A DNA stretch of 64,000 nucleotides from Sellimonas caecigallum (GTDB lineage: Bacteria; Bacillota; Clostridia; Lachnospirales; Lachnospiraceae), in assembly GCF_045038405.1 (NCBI RefSeq), contig NZ_CP173660.1, forward strand, positions 806,001 through 870,000, given 5' to 3'. Both the position numbers and the translations under genes were made by a program. The notes below the pieces were generated by a model. It did no database searches. It saw only the letters and a program-made list of their open reading frames with translations, and was not told the origin of the DNA. Of the stretch, positions 1 to 8,538 are shown piece by piece; within the stretch, counting starts at the first letter, position 1, and the number at the start of each line of letters is the position of its first letter.

Positions 1-818
1 ATCTCTTCCCGCTCTACGATACGGTCGATGAAGCCATGTTCCAAAAGAAATTCGGACTTCTGGAATCCTTCCGGAAGTTTCTGTCTGATCGTCTGTTCGA
101 TGACGCGCGGTCCGGCAAACCCGATCAGCGCTTTTGGCTCCGCAAGGATGATATCTCCAAGCATGGCAAAGCTTGCCGTAACTCCGCCTGTCGTCGGATT
201 TGTCAAAACGGAGATATAAAGCAGTCCGGCGTCACTGTGCCTTTTTAAGGCTGCGGATGTCTTTGCCATCTGCATAAGGGAGACAATACCTTCCTGCATT
301 CTTGCTCCTCCGGAGCATGCAAAGATGATGACCGGAAGCTTTTCACTGGTGGCTCTTTCTACCGCGCGGGCGATCTTTTCTCCCACCGCTTCTCCCATGC
401 TGGCCATCATAAAGCGTCCGTCACAGACACCAAGCACAGTCTCCACGCCTCCGATCTTTGCCTTTCCGGTCAGTACCGCTTCGTCTAGCCCTGTCTTTTC
501 CTGCAGCGCTTTGACCTTCTCCTCGTATCCCGGAAAACTAAGCGGATTCCCTCCGGTAAGTCCCTGATCCCACTCTTCGAACGTCCCCTCGTCTGCGATC
601 ATCTCGACTCTCCGTCTCGCATGAACACGGAAATAGTTATGGCATTTCGGACAGATATAGTAATTCGACTTTACATCCTCCGTCACAATGGCCGCCTTGC
701 AGGCATTGCACTTTTTCAGCAGTCCTTCCGGCACTTCTGGTCTGCCCTGGTTGTCGGAAGAATGGATCGATATATAGTTTTTCCTGTTTGTCTTTTTAAA
801 CATATCTTTTAACTTCAT
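1..818 (-). CDS. accD: Acetyl-CoA carboxylase carboxyltransferase, beta subunit (partial, C-terminus off the left edge)
   Basis: This is the beta half of the carboxyltransferase that moves CO2 from biotin-AccB to acetyl-CoA to make malonyl-CoA. The ATG at 818 follows an AGGAGA ribosome binding site. The first 272 residues are in the window. A four-cysteine zinc finger is visible (C37, C40, C56, C59), followed by the crotonase-like core with the conserved CSGGARMQEG stretch and the Thr-Thr-Gly-Gly-Val loop. It starts 12 bases after accC ends and is the last fab/acc gene visible; accA would be expected next, beyond base 1. It is co-transcribed with the fab operon. Only the missing C-terminus limits the call. 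Confidence 0.95.
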   Translation of the reverse strand, partial: MKLKDMFKKTNRKNYISIHSSDNQGRPEVPEGLLKKCNACKAAIVTEDVKSNYYICPKCHNYFRVHARRRVEMIADEGTFEEWDQGLTGGNPLSFPGYEEKVKALQEKTGLDEAVLTGKAKIGGVETVLGVCDGRFMMASMGEAVGEKIARAVERATSEKLPVIIFACSGGARMQEGIVSLMQMAKTSAALKRHSDAGLLYISVLTNPTTGGVTASFAMLGDIILAEPKALIGFAGPRVIEQTIRQKLPEGFQKSEFLLEHGFIDRIVEREE

Positions 819-830
819 GTCTCATCTCTC

Positions 831-2165
831 CTACAGACGCTCGATAAATTCAATGTCGATATTTCCGCTCTGGTAATCCGGATTATTGATCAGGTCATAC
901 TGATAATCCACGTTGGTATCGATTCCCTCGATAATGACTTCGCCTAGCGCGCTCTTCATCTTCATAATGGCTTCTTCCCTGGATTTTGCATGTACGATCA
1001 ATTTTGCCAGCATAGAGTCATAGTACGGCGGAACTGTATATCCACTGTAGATGGCTGAATCGATCCGCACTCCTTTCCCTCCCGGCAGATAAATATCTGT
1101 GATCGTTCCCGGGGAAGGACGGAAATTCTTTTCTGGATTTTCCGCGTTGATCCGGCATTCGATGGCATGCCCGGTCAGCTTTACATCTTCCTGCCGAAAT
1201 TTCAGTTCTGCACCGGAGGCGATGCGGATCTGTTCTTTGACAAGGTCGATGCCTGTTACCCATTCTGTTACCGGATGCTCTACCTGGATACGGGTATTCA
1301 TCTCCATGAAGTAGAAGTTTCCATTCTTTTCCAGGAGAAATTCGATGGTTCCGGCATTTTCGTAACAAGCTGCTTTTGCCGCCTTTACAGCCGCTTCCCC
1401 CATCTTTTTCCGCAGTTCTTCATCCAGGGCGATGGACGGGGACTCCTCGATCATCTTCTGGTGGTTCCGCTGGATGGAGCAGTCCCTCTCCCCGAGATGA
1501 ATCACGTTTCCGTATTTGTCTGCCAAGATCTGGAACTCGATGTGTCTCGGACGTTCCACAAAATGTTCGATATACATTGTGTCGTCCCCAAACGCAGCTT
1601 TCGCTTCCTTCTGCGCAGTCTGGAAGGCAGAGGCAAACTCTTCCGGCTTCTTTGCGACGCGCATGCCCTTTCCGCCTCCGCCCAGAGCCGCCTTAATGAT
1701 GACCGGATAACCGATCTTCTCTGCTTCCAGAGCTCCTTTTTCCTCGTCAAAGATTGGTTCTGTAGTGCCTGGAATGACCGGTACACCGGCAGATATCATC
1801 GTATTTCTGGCTTCGGATTTGTTTCCCAGTTTTTCGATCACATTGGATTTCGGTCCGATGAATGTGATATTACATTTCTCGCACAGCTGGGCAAACTTAC
1901 TGTTTTCCGAAAGAAATCCGAATCCCGGATGGATCGCATCTGCCCCTGTGATCATCGTAGCGCTCAAAATCTGATCCATACTCAGGTAGCTTTCTGCGGA
2001 CGGAGCAGGCCCGATGCACACTGCCTCATCTGCAAGTTGTGTGTGCAGCGCCTCTCTGTCTGCCTCCGAATAGACCGCCACTGTCTCGATTCCCATCTCG
2101 CGGCATGCGCGGATGATCCGCACAGCGATTTCTCCTCTGTTTGCAATCAATACCTTCTTAATCAT
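831..2165 (-). CDS. accC: Acetyl-CoA carboxylase, biotin carboxylase subunit
   Basis: ATP-dependent carboxylation of the biotin carried by AccB, the first half-reaction of malonyl-CoA synthesis. At 444 residues it has the family's usual length. The order is N-terminal biotin-carboxylase domain (starting MIKKVLIANRGEIAVRI), ATP-grasp domain with the glycine-rich loop GGGGKGM at residues 162-168, and the C-terminal domain. The ERDCSIQRNHQK and MNTRIQVEHPVTE signatures are intact. A GGAGG site precedes the ATG. The gene lies between fabZ and accD with short gaps, so the two carboxylase enzymes and the biotin carrier are made from one transcript. Confidence 0.97.
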   Translation of the reverse strand: MIKKVLIANRGEIAVRIIRACREMGIETVAVYSEADREALHTQLADEAVCIGPAPSAESYLSMDQILSATMITGADAIHPGFGFLSENSKFAQLCEKCNITFIGPKSNVIEKLGNKSEARNTMISAGVPVIPGTTEPIFDEEKGALEAEKIGYPVIIKAALGGGGKGMRVAKKPEEFASAFQTAQKEAKAAFGDDTMYIEHFVERPRHIEFQILADKYGNVIHLGERDCSIQRNHQKMIEESPSIALDEELRKKMGEAAVKAAKAACYENAGTIEFLLEKNGNFYFMEMNTRIQVEHPVTEWVTGIDLVKEQIRIASGAELKFRQEDVKLTGHAIECRINAENPEKNFRPSPGTITDIYLPGGKGVRIDSAIYSGYTVPPYYDSMLAKLIVHAKSREEAIMKMKSALGEVIIEGIDTNVDYQYDLINNPDYQSGNIDIEFIERL

Positions 2166-2205
2166 ATCTGCCTCCGACCTCTTTTTGTCTGTTTCTTCCT
2201 TACAC

Positions 2206-2634
2206 TTAGCCGACCATGAATGTCAGTTCTGCGCTCACAACGACTTTCCCGTCCACGCTTGCGATGGCTTCCCCGACTCCCAGCGGCCCTTTCTGTTTGA
2301 TGATACGTGTTTCCAGTTTTAACTTATCCCCCGGAATGATTTTCCCTTTAAATTTGCATTTGTTGATACCGCCAAAGTAAGCGATCTTTCCTTTGTTTTC
2401 TTCTTTGCTCAAGATGGCCACTGCCCCTACCTGAGCCAGTGCCTCCACTGTCAGGACTCCCGGCATTACCGGCTCCTGCGGGAAGTGTCCCTTGAAAAAA
2501 TCTTCCCGGAATGTCACACATTTATATCCAACCGCAAATTCGCCCGGTTCGTAGTCTTCGATGTAATCCACAAGAAGAAACGGATGGCGGTGCGGGATGA
2601 TCTGTTCGATCTCTTTGATTCCCAAATGTTTCAT
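2206..2634 (-). CDS. fabZ: 3-hydroxyacyl-ACP dehydratase FabZ
   Basis: Dehydrates 3-hydroxyacyl-ACP to trans-2-enoyl-ACP in each elongation round. The 142-residue hotdog-fold protein has the expected catalytic pair, His50 (in GHFPQEPVMPG) and Glu64 (in LTVEALAQ), and the early HRHPFLLVD motif. It sits between accB and accC, the usual clostridial arrangement. Next to it there is no FabA-type isomerase and no FabM, so how unsaturated chains are made cannot be read from this window. Confidence 0.96.
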   Translation of the reverse strand: MKHLGIKEIEQIIPHRHPFLLVDYIEDYEPGEFAVGYKCVTFREDFFKGHFPQEPVMPGVLTVEALAQVGAVAILSKEENKGKIAYFGGINKCKFKGKIIPGDKLKLETRIIKQKGPLGVGEAIASVDGKVVVSAELTFMVG

Positions 2635-2646
2635 GTCTTCTGCTCC

Positions 2647-3108
2647 TTACTGAATTCTAAAAAGCGGCTGTCCGTATTCCACTCCCTGCGCGTTTTCCAC
2701 AAGGATCTCTGCCACTGTTCCGTCATATTCGCTTTCGATCTCATTCATCAGCTTCATAGCCTCCACAATGGCAAGCACCTGGCCCTTCTTTACCTTGTCG
2801 CCCACCTTTACGAACGGCTCTGCGTCTTCTGCCGGTGCGGCATAGAATGTTCCGACCAGCGGCGATGTCACAAGGCTGCCTTCCTGCTGGGACGCCTGTG
2901 TTTCTTCCGGCAAAGCTTCTGCTGTCACAGATGCGGCTGGCTGTACAACCGGGAGTGCTGCTGTCTGCGTCGGCATTTCTGCTGTCACAACTTTGACATC
3001 TTCTTTCTTTCCCATCTTGATGCAGATTTCTTCTGTCTCGTATTTGAATTCCGTCAATTTGGAATCCGAAACGACATTGATCAGTTTAATAAGCTGTTCC
3101 AGTTCCAT
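2647..3108 (-). CDS. accB: Biotin carboxyl carrier protein of acetyl-CoA carboxylase
   Basis: Carries biotin between AccC and the AccA/AccD carboxyltransferase. The 153-residue protein has an N-terminal part, a flexible Ala/Pro/Val/Thr-rich linker around residues 40-75, and a C-terminal biotinyl domain. The biotinylated lysine is Lys119 in EAMKLMNEIE. It starts 12 bases after fabF and ends 12 bases before fabZ, so translation along this part of the operon is probably coupled. Confidence 0.96.
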   Translation of the reverse strand: MELEQLIKLINVVSDSKLTEFKYETEEICIKMGKKEDVKVVTAEMPTQTAALPVVQPAASVTAEALPEETQASQQEGSLVTSPLVGTFYAAPAEDAEPFVKVGDKVKKGQVLAIVEAMKLMNEIESEYDGTVAEILVENAQGVEYGQPLFRIQ

Positions 3109-3120
3109 GTCATACCCTCT

Positions 3121-4359
3121 CTATTCTTCAAATTTCTTGATCAGCAGTGTCGCATTGTGTCCGCCAAATCCAAGAGAATTACTCATGGCATAGCGCACTT
3201 CCTTTTCCACCGGAGCGCCGATGGCGTAGTTCAGATCGCACTCTTCGTCTGCTTCCACTGTTCCCATCGTCTGGTGAATGAATCCATCCTCGATGGATTT
3301 CACGCAAGTCACAAATTCCACCCCGCCTGCTGCACCGAGAAGGTGTCCGATCATGGATTTTGTGGAGTTGACGACCACATCTTTCGCCGCATCGCCAAGA
3401 GCTGATTTGATGGCGATCGTCTCAAACAGGTCATTGTGATGCGTACTTGTACCGTGAGCATTGATATATGTGATCTCTTCCGGTTTTACCCCTGCTTCAT
3501 TCATGGCATCCTGCATCGCACGCGCCGCGCCGCTTCCATCCTCGATCGGGGATGTAATGTGGTATGCATCTCCGGTTGCGCCGTATCCTACTACTTCAGC
3601 ATAAATCCTTGCGCCTCTTGCTTTTGCGTGTTCCAGTTCTTCCAGCACGACAACCCCTGCACCTTCTCCAAGAACAAATCCGCTTCTGTCTTTGTCAAAC
3701 GGTATTGAAGCACGTTTCGGATCATTGGATGTCGTAAGAGCCGTAAGGGCTGTAAATCCTGCCACTCCTGTCGGACAGATCGCACTCTCCGTACCGCCGG
3801 CAAACATCACGTCCGCATCGCCGTACTGGATTGCCCGAAATGCATCGCCGATACAGTGTGTACCGGAAGCACATGCTGTCACAACGTTGGTGCATTTTCC
3901 TCTTGCACCAAGCTGAATGGACACGTTGCCCGCCGCCATATTGGAAATCATGAGAGGCACCATCAGAGGATGAACACGGGATGGTCCTTTCTCCACGATC
4001 TTTGTATATTCTCTTTCTACGGCCTGGAGACTTCCGATTCCGGAACCGATGATAACACCGACGCGGAATGCATCCTCCTTCTCCATGTCAAGCTCTGCAT
4101 CCTTGCACGCTTCAAGTGCAGCAGCAACTGCATACTGTGAAAATGGTTCCATTCTCTTTGCAGCCTTGAAATCCATATAGTTCTTTGCTTCAAACCCTTT
4201 TACTTCGGCTGCGATTTTTACCTTATACTCAGAAGTATCGAATTTTGTGATTTCTCCGATCCCCACTTTTCCGGCTTTGATTCCTTCCCAGAATTCCGGT
4301 ACGCTGTTTCCAATCGGAGTAATAGCTCCTAATCCTGTTACAACTACTCTTCTTTTCAT
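3121..4359 (-). CDS. fabF: 3-oxoacyl-ACP synthase II
   Basis: Elongating condensing enzyme that joins malonyl-ACP to acyl-ACP. The 412-residue thiolase-fold protein carries the Cys-His-His triad of the KAS II class: Cys163 (in TACASGTH), His302 (in NAHGTSTH) and His339 (in KSMIGHLLGAAG). A conserved glycine-rich C-terminus (SLGFGGHNATL) completes the fold. The start has an AAGGAG-like site. In the operon it follows fabG by 21 bases. No second KAS gene of this class is in the window. Confidence 0.97.
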   Translation of the reverse strand: MKRRVVVTGLGAITPIGNSVPEFWEGIKAGKVGIGEITKFDTSEYKVKIAAEVKGFEAKNYMDFKAAKRMEPFSQYAVAAALEACKDAELDMEKEDAFRVGVIIGSGIGSLQAVEREYTKIVEKGPSRVHPLMVPLMISNMAAGNVSIQLGARGKCTNVVTACASGTHCIGDAFRAIQYGDADVMFAGGTESAICPTGVAGFTALTALTTSNDPKRASIPFDKDRSGFVLGEGAGVVVLEELEHAKARGARIYAEVVGYGATGDAYHITSPIEDGSGAARAMQDAMNEAGVKPEEITYINAHGTSTHHNDLFETIAIKSALGDAAKDVVVNSTKSMIGHLLGAAGGVEFVTCVKSIEDGFIHQTMGTVEADEECDLNYAIGAPVEKEVRYAMSNSLGFGGHNATLLIKKFEE

Positions 4360-4380
4360 TTCTATCTCCTTTTTTGCTCT

Positions 4381-5112
4381 TTACATTCCGCCGTCCACAC
4401 AGATGACCTGGCCGGTTATATATTTTGCGTCCTCCGATGCCAGGAAGGCTGCTGTCTTGGCAATATCTTCCGGCTGTCCGAATGTTCCGAACGGAATCTG
4501 CGCTTTCGCTGCTTCTTTAACCTTGTCAGGTAATACTTCTGTCATTTCTGTTTCAATGAATCCCGGTGCGATCGCATTGACTGTAATGTGGCGGGAAGCC
4601 AGCTCTTTGGCACAAGCTTTTGTAAGCCCGATGATTCCCGCCTTGGAGGCAGCATAATTTGCCTGTCCTGCATTTCCATACACCCCGACTACAGAGGAAA
4701 GGCTGATGATCCGTCCGCTTTTTTGTCTGAGCATCTGCCGGGAAGCAAAACGGATACAGTTAAACGCCCCTTTTAAGTTCGTATCCATCACGGCGTCATA
4801 ATCTGCTTCCGTCATCTTCATGAGCAGGCCGTCTCTTGTGATTCCTGCATTGTTCACAAGAATATCGACACGTCCGTATGTGCTGATGATTTCCTGGAAC
4901 ATCGCCTCGCACGCTGAAAAATCAGCCACATTGCACTGCATGATCTCTGCCTTGTTTCCTTCCGCTTCGATCATGGATTTTACTTCTTCTGCTTTTTCCC
5001 TGGAACCATTGTAGTTGATGATCACAAGGGCTCCCGTCCTTGCAAGTTCCATTGCGATTGCTTTTCCGATACCTCTGGATGCTCCTGTTACCACTGCTAC
5101 TTTCTCTGCCAT
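4381..5112 (-). CDS. fabG: 3-oxoacyl-ACP reductase FabG
   Basis: NADPH-dependent reduction of 3-oxoacyl-ACP. This 243-residue short-chain dehydrogenase has the nucleotide-binding loop GASRGIGKAI at residues 10-19, the NNAG motif at residues 87-90, and the catalytic residues Ser140, Tyr153 and Lys157 (YAASK). Length and context match FabG rather than a generic SDR. It lies between fabD and fabF in the fatty acid operon. Confidence 0.96.
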   Translation of the reverse strand: MAEKVAVVTGASRGIGKAIAMELARTGALVIINYNGSREKAEEVKSMIEAEGNKAEIMQCNVADFSACEAMFQEIISTYGRVDILVNNAGITRDGLLMKMTEADYDAVMDTNLKGAFNCIRFASRQMLRQKSGRIISLSSVVGVYGNAGQANYAASKAGIIGLTKACAKELASRHITVNAIAPGFIETEMTEVLPDKVKEAAKAQIPFGTFGQPEDIAKTAAFLASEDAKYITGQVICVDGGM

Positions 5113-5169
5113 CTTCTATACTCCTTATTGCATATCAAATTTGCTGCCCCTATGTGGGTATTGTTCGTG

Positions 5170-6090
5170 TTATTTCAATTCTGCTGCTACTTTTTCCACG
5201 TCTTCCCATGCGCCGATGTTGTACATCTTTACATTCCGGTCGATCTTGCGCATAAATCCTGCAAGTGTCTTGCCTGGTCCGATCTCCACGAAAATATCTG
5301 TTCCTTCTTCGATCATTTTGCGGATACTCTGTTCCCATCTAACGGAAGATGCTACCTGTCTGCCAAGAAGGGCTTTGATCTCCTTGTCATCTTTTACATA
5401 CTCGGCTGTCACATTTGTTACATATGGGATCGTAAGCGGATGGGTCTCTACCTGTTCAAGCTCCTTTAAAAGCTCATCTCCGGCTTTTTTCAAAAGCGGA
5501 GAATGGAATGGTCCGCTTACATTAAGAGGGATCACTTTTTTGGCTCCGGCCTCTTTCAGCTTTTCGGCTGCTTCTTCCACCGCTTTTGCCGCTCCTGTGA
5601 TGACGATCTGTCCCGGGCAGTTGTAATTTGCGATCGTAACCTGATCGATCGGTTCGATCACGTTTTCAATATCTGACGCTTCCATACCGAGCACAGCCGC
5701 CATGCTGCCTTCCCCTGCCGGAACGGTATTCTGCATGAGAATCCCTCTTTTTCTCACAGTGCGGATCGCGTCCTCTTCAGACATTCCTCCAGCCACTGCG
5801 ATCGCACAGTATTCCCCGAGACTCAGCCCTGCCGTCACATCCGGATGGATTCCTTTCTCCTCAATGACTTTCGTCATCGCAAGGCAGGTCGTCACAAGCG
5901 CTGCCTGGGTATACTCCGTCAGATCCAGTCTGTCGTTTTCTTCAAAACAAAGTTCTTTCATATCCAGATCAAGAAGTTCTGACGCCTTGTCAAACACTGC
6001 TTTTGCGCTTTCGCTGTTTTCGTAAAAATCTTTTCCCATCCCGGCTTTCTGTGCGCCTTGTCCCGGATAGATAAATGCTATCTTACTCAT
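5170..6090 (-). CDS. fabD: Malonyl-CoA:ACP transacylase
   Basis: Transfers malonyl from CoA to ACP, supplying FabH and FabF. The 306-residue protein starts MSKIAFIYPGQGAQ, with the nucleophile elbow GLSLGEY (Ser90) and the partner His196 in GPFHSPLL. It starts only 38 bases after acpP ends. In many clostridial operons an enoyl-ACP reductase gene (fabK) sits exactly in this gap; here it is absent. The 57 bases to fabG hold no other gene. Confidence 0.96.
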   Translation of the reverse strand: MSKIAFIYPGQGAQKAGMGKDFYENSESAKAVFDKASELLDLDMKELCFEENDRLDLTEYTQAALVTTCLAMTKVIEEKGIHPDVTAGLSLGEYCAIAVAGGMSEEDAIRTVRKRGILMQNTVPAGEGSMAAVLGMEASDIENVIEPIDQVTIANYNCPGQIVITGAAKAVEEAAEKLKEAGAKKVIPLNVSGPFHSPLLKKAGDELLKELEQVETHPLTIPYVTNVTAEYVKDDKEIKALLGRQVASSVRWEQSIRKMIEEGTDIFVEIGPGKTLAGFMRKIDRNVKMYNIGAWEDVEKVAAELK

Positions 6091-6128
6091 AGAATCCTGC
6101 TCCTTTGTCCATGCACCTGATTCTCTTC

Positions 6129-6347
6129 TTATTTGTTTAAGTATTCTACAACTTCTCCGATTGTTGTAAGCTTTTCAAGATCTTCTGTCGGGATTTCTTT
6201 TCCGTATTCTTCTTCAAGTGCCATTACCATTTCGAAAAGATCCAGGGAATCTGCGCCAAGATCATCTTTGAAAGATGTCTCCTCTGTCAATGTGTTGATG
6301 TCTGCTCCAAGATTTTCTGCTACGATTTCTTTTACTTTTTCTAACAT
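6129..6347 (-). CDS. acpP: Acyl carrier protein
   Basis: Carries growing acyl chains on a phosphopantetheine arm. The 72-residue acidic helical protein has the attachment site Ser34 in GADSLDL. It is the second gene of the operon after fabH. An 88-base gap upstream and a good AGGAG-type site could allow a higher translation rate than its neighbours, as ACP is needed in excess; this last point is inference. Confidence 0.97.
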   Translation of the reverse strand: MLEKVKEIVAENLGADINTLTEETSFKDDLGADSLDLFEMVMALEEEYGKEIPTEDLEKLTTIGEVVEYLNK

Positions 6348-6435
6348 GATGATATTCTCCTTTTCCTTTTTTCTTGTTGATAGGTTTTATTTGTAATCCG
6401 GCAGTGCCGGAAATTACCATATGAATGATCTCTCA

Positions 6436-7419
6436 TTACCACTCAAGGACTGACGCCCCGTAAGCAAGCCCCGCGCCGAAACCGGCCAGGACGATCTTCT
6501 GTCCTCTTTTTAACATTCCTTCTCTGTTCATCTCATCGAGAAGAATCGGGACACTTGCTGAGGAAGTGTTTCCATACTCCTGAAGGTTCATCGGGAATTT
6601 CCCTATATCTGTCTTCAGCCTTTTGGCCACCGCTTCCACAATGCGGCGGTTTGCCTGATGGAGGACGAACCAGTCGATATCTTCAACTGTAAGTCCTGCT
6701 TTCTCCAGAACTTCTTCCGTAACCTGAGGTACGGAGCGCACTGCGAACTGGAAGACTGCTCTTCCGTCCATCTGGATGTAGAAATTTTTCGGAATCTCCT
6801 TCCCTTCCTTGTCTGAAAGGAATTCCAAAAATTCTGCCGTGCATCGGTTATGGCAGATAAGGGCCTCCCCTCTGCTTCCGTCCAGATGAGCTGCAGGAGG
6901 ATAAGGTGTACCTTCTTCTGCCCGCAGGATGACTGCCCCGGCTCCGTCTCCAAATAAGATACATGTGCCTCTGTCGGTCCAGTCCACAAGCGAAGAAATA
7001 CATTCGCTTCCAATTACAAGTATGGTCCTGTAAATCCCTGCCGCAATATACGCCTGCGCTGTCTGGTATCCAAATACAAATCCTGTACATGCCGCCTGCA
7101 TGTCATATCCGGCCGCATTGACTGCCCCGATCTCTTCCTGCACTGTACATGCCACGCTCGGGAAAAGAACATCTGGCGTACTGGACGCCACGAGGATGAA
7201 ATCGATCTCCTCCGGCTTTATCTTGGCATTTTCCAGCGCTCGCTTTGCCGCCTCAGAAGCCATGAAGGATGTCGTCTCCTTGTCTGCAAGGTGGCGTCTT
7301 CTCACGCCGGTGCGTTCCTGTATCCATTCGTCATTTGTCTCAACCATCTCAGACAGGTCATCATTGCTCAAAATTTTAGGCGGGATATAGGATCCCGTCC
7401 CGCATATTCTTCCTATCAT
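6436..7419 (-). CDS. fabH: 3-oxoacyl-ACP synthase III
   Basis: Starts fatty acid synthesis by condensing an acyl-CoA with malonyl-ACP. With the start at 7419 the protein has 327 residues, begins MIGRICGTGSYIPP and is preceded by GGAG at a 7-base distance. A longer frame from 7464 is open, but its ATG lies inside the operator of the operon, so I reject it. The active-site Cys111 (in QAACTGF), the histidine in LHQANRR and the asparagine in GNTSSAS are present. It is the first gene of the fab/acc operon. Confidence 0.95.
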   Translation of the reverse strand: MIGRICGTGSYIPPKILSNDDLSEMVETNDEWIQERTGVRRRHLADKETTSFMASEAAKRALENAKIKPEEIDFILVASSTPDVLFPSVACTVQEEIGAVNAAGYDMQAACTGFVFGYQTAQAYIAAGIYRTILVIGSECISSLVDWTDRGTCILFGDGAGAVILRAEEGTPYPPAAHLDGSRGEALICHNRCTAEFLEFLSDKEGKEIPKNFYIQMDGRAVFQFAVRSVPQVTEEVLEKAGLTVEDIDWFVLHQANRRIVEAVAKRLKTDIGKFPMNLQEYGNTSSASVPILLDEMNREGMLKRGQKIVLAGFGAGLAYGASVLEW

Positions 7420-7453
7420 ATGTTTTCTCCAGATTTTTATTTTGAACTTAAAA

Positions 7454-7472
7454 TACTTTGACATTCAAACTA
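7454..7472. promoter_or_regulatory. FabT-like operator overlapping the -10 and start point of the fab operon
   Basis: A perfect palindrome TTTGA-ATG-TCAAA (minus-strand reading; core 7457-7469) lies across the -10 box and start point. It is very close to the known streptococcal FabT site, whose core is TTTGACTGTCAAA. FabT is a MarR-family repressor that senses long-chain acyl-ACP. No fabT gene is next to the operon, so the regulator must lie elsewhere. The assignment is by sequence similarity only. Confidence 0.7.
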
Positions 7473-7497
7473 TATTACAAGGACACTGTCCTGTCAA
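7469..7497 (-). promoter_or_regulatory. Promoter of the fab/acc operon
   Basis: On the minus strand the -35 box TTGACA (7492-7497) and the -10 box TATAGT (7469-7474) are separated by 17 bases, close to the vegetative consensus. The expected start point, near 7462, falls inside the FabT-like operator. The spacer holds a perfect 13-base inverted repeat, AGGACA-G-TGTCCT. The fabH start codon is about 45 bases downstream. Confidence 0.85.
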
Positions 7498-7597
7498 GAG
7501 ATTTTGTACTATAATGTAGTCAGAACGTATATTTTTCACAAAACCTTTTACCCTATTTCCATGAGAAATTTTGTATGACACAAAAGGAGGCGTATCC

Positions 7598-8260
7598 ATG
7601 AAATCCGGACATTTTTCCCTACATATCGAGACCCTCTTGACTGCCGTCGGGATCTTCATGGCTCTCAGCGAACTGTGGAAACAGTATGTGCTTACTTTCT
7701 GCGTAAATGGCGGTACGTACGACTGGTGGTATTTTCCTTTCCAGCTCTGCTCTATCCCCATGTACCTCCTGATCCTCCTTCCATTTTTCCGCAGAAGTCA
7801 TATCCAAAGGGTCTTCTATACGTTTCTGATGGATTTTTCTCTCCTTGGCGGAATTTTTGTCTTTTTGGACACGACGGGGATGCACTACCCGCTCCCTGCC
7901 CTCACGATCCATTCCTACCTCTGGCATATTGCCCTCATCGTCATCGGACTTGTCTGTGGTCTGTCCGGAATCGCAGACTACACATGGCGAGGGTTTCGCA
8001 TGTCCGCTCTTCTTTTTGGCATTCTCTGCCTCCTGGCCGAAATTCTGAATCTGTCCATCGGCAGGATCGCAGATATCAATATGTTTTATATCAGCCCGTA
8101 CTATGAAATGTCCCAGGCTGTCATATCAGACATGACTCGCCGCTTTGGCAATCCTGTGCGCATCGTGTTCTACCTCCTGGCTATCTTGGCAGGAGCTCTC
8201 CTCCTGCACTGGATATGGCAGAAACGTTTTCTTTTCTCTCACGGCAAGCGCCGCTTCTGA
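7598..8260 (+). CDS. YwaF/TMEM164-like integral membrane protein
   Basis: A 220-residue membrane protein with about six hydrophobic segments. The start at 7598 is fixed by AAAGGAGG seven bases upstream. The WWYFPFQLCSIPMY stretch near residue 40 and the later YxWH and FYISPYYE elements recall the YwaF (TIGR02206)/TMEM164 group. Biochemical function in bacteria is not known. It is divergent from the fab operon and followed by tRNA-Leu. A TATAAT at 7510-7515 could be its -10 box, but no good -35 box accompanies it. Family placement is moderate, membrane topology sure. Confidence 0.65.
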   Translation: MKSGHFSLHIETLLTAVGIFMALSELWKQYVLTFCVNGGTYDWWYFPFQLCSIPMYLLILLPFFRRSHIQRVFYTFLMDFSLLGGIFVFLDTTGMHYPLPALTIHSYLWHIALIVIGLVCGLSGIADYTWRGFRMSALLFGILCLLAEILNLSIGRIADINMFYISPYYEMSQAVISDMTRRFGNPVRIVFYLLAILAGALLLHWIWQKRFLFSHGKRRF

Positions 8261-8309
8261 TCCTCTTTTATGGATTCGAAAAAAAATTTCAAATTTTTGC
8301 AAAAAATGT

Positions 8310-8338
8310 TTGCAAAATCTAAAACTTTATGATATTAT
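8310..8338 (+). promoter_or_regulatory. Promoter of tRNA-Leu(CAG)
   Basis: TTGCAA (8310-8315), a 17-base spacer and TATTAT (8333-8338) end 12 bases before the tRNA. This is the only good promoter between the YwaF-like gene and the tRNA. The region is very A/T-rich upstream, like an UP element. Confidence 0.65.
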
Positions 8339-8350
8339 ATCACTTGTCAA

Positions 8351-8434
8351 GCGGATATGGCGGAATAGGCAGACGCGCTAGATTCAGGTTCTAGTCCTCG
8401 CGAGGGGGTACAGGTTCAAGTCCTGCTATCCGCA
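8351..8434 (+). tRNA. tRNA-Leu (anticodon CAG)
   Basis: An 84-base class II tRNA. The acceptor stem GCGGATA/TATCCGC closes it, with discriminator A at 8434. The anticodon loop TTCAGGT between CTAGA and TCTAG gives CAG. The variable arm CCTCGCGAGGG and the GGTTCAAGTCC T arm fit leucine. CCA is not encoded. It is a single-gene transcript between its own promoter and terminator. Confidence 0.95.
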
Positions 8435-8444
8435 TTGATAATAG

Positions 8445-8477
8445 AAAGGAAATCTCAAATCGAGATTTCCTTTTTTT
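8445..8477 (+). terminator. Terminator of tRNA-Leu
   Basis: A perfect 12-base stem (8445-8456 with 8462-8473) and a 5-base loop, followed by a T tract, begin 10 bases after the tRNA. Confidence 0.9.
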
Positions 8478-8538
8478 GTGATATGAAGTGGCTATCTTTT
8501 CAATTATATATTATAATATACTATATAAGGAGTGATTA

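Noticed and set aside
1167..2219. A 350-codon open frame on the + strand opposite accC
   Set aside because: It is antisense to a fully conserved gene, has no ribosome site and its residues (rich in Cys, Phe, His, Arg) look like a reverse-complement shadow.
7436..7464. A longer fabH starting at 7464
   Set aside because: The ATG is inside the operator and close to the expected transcription start; ATG 7419 has a good ribosome site and matches homologues.
7487..7515. A promoter with TATAAT (7510-7515) for the YwaF-like gene
   Set aside because: No -35 box at a suitable distance; kept only as a possibility in that gene's entry.
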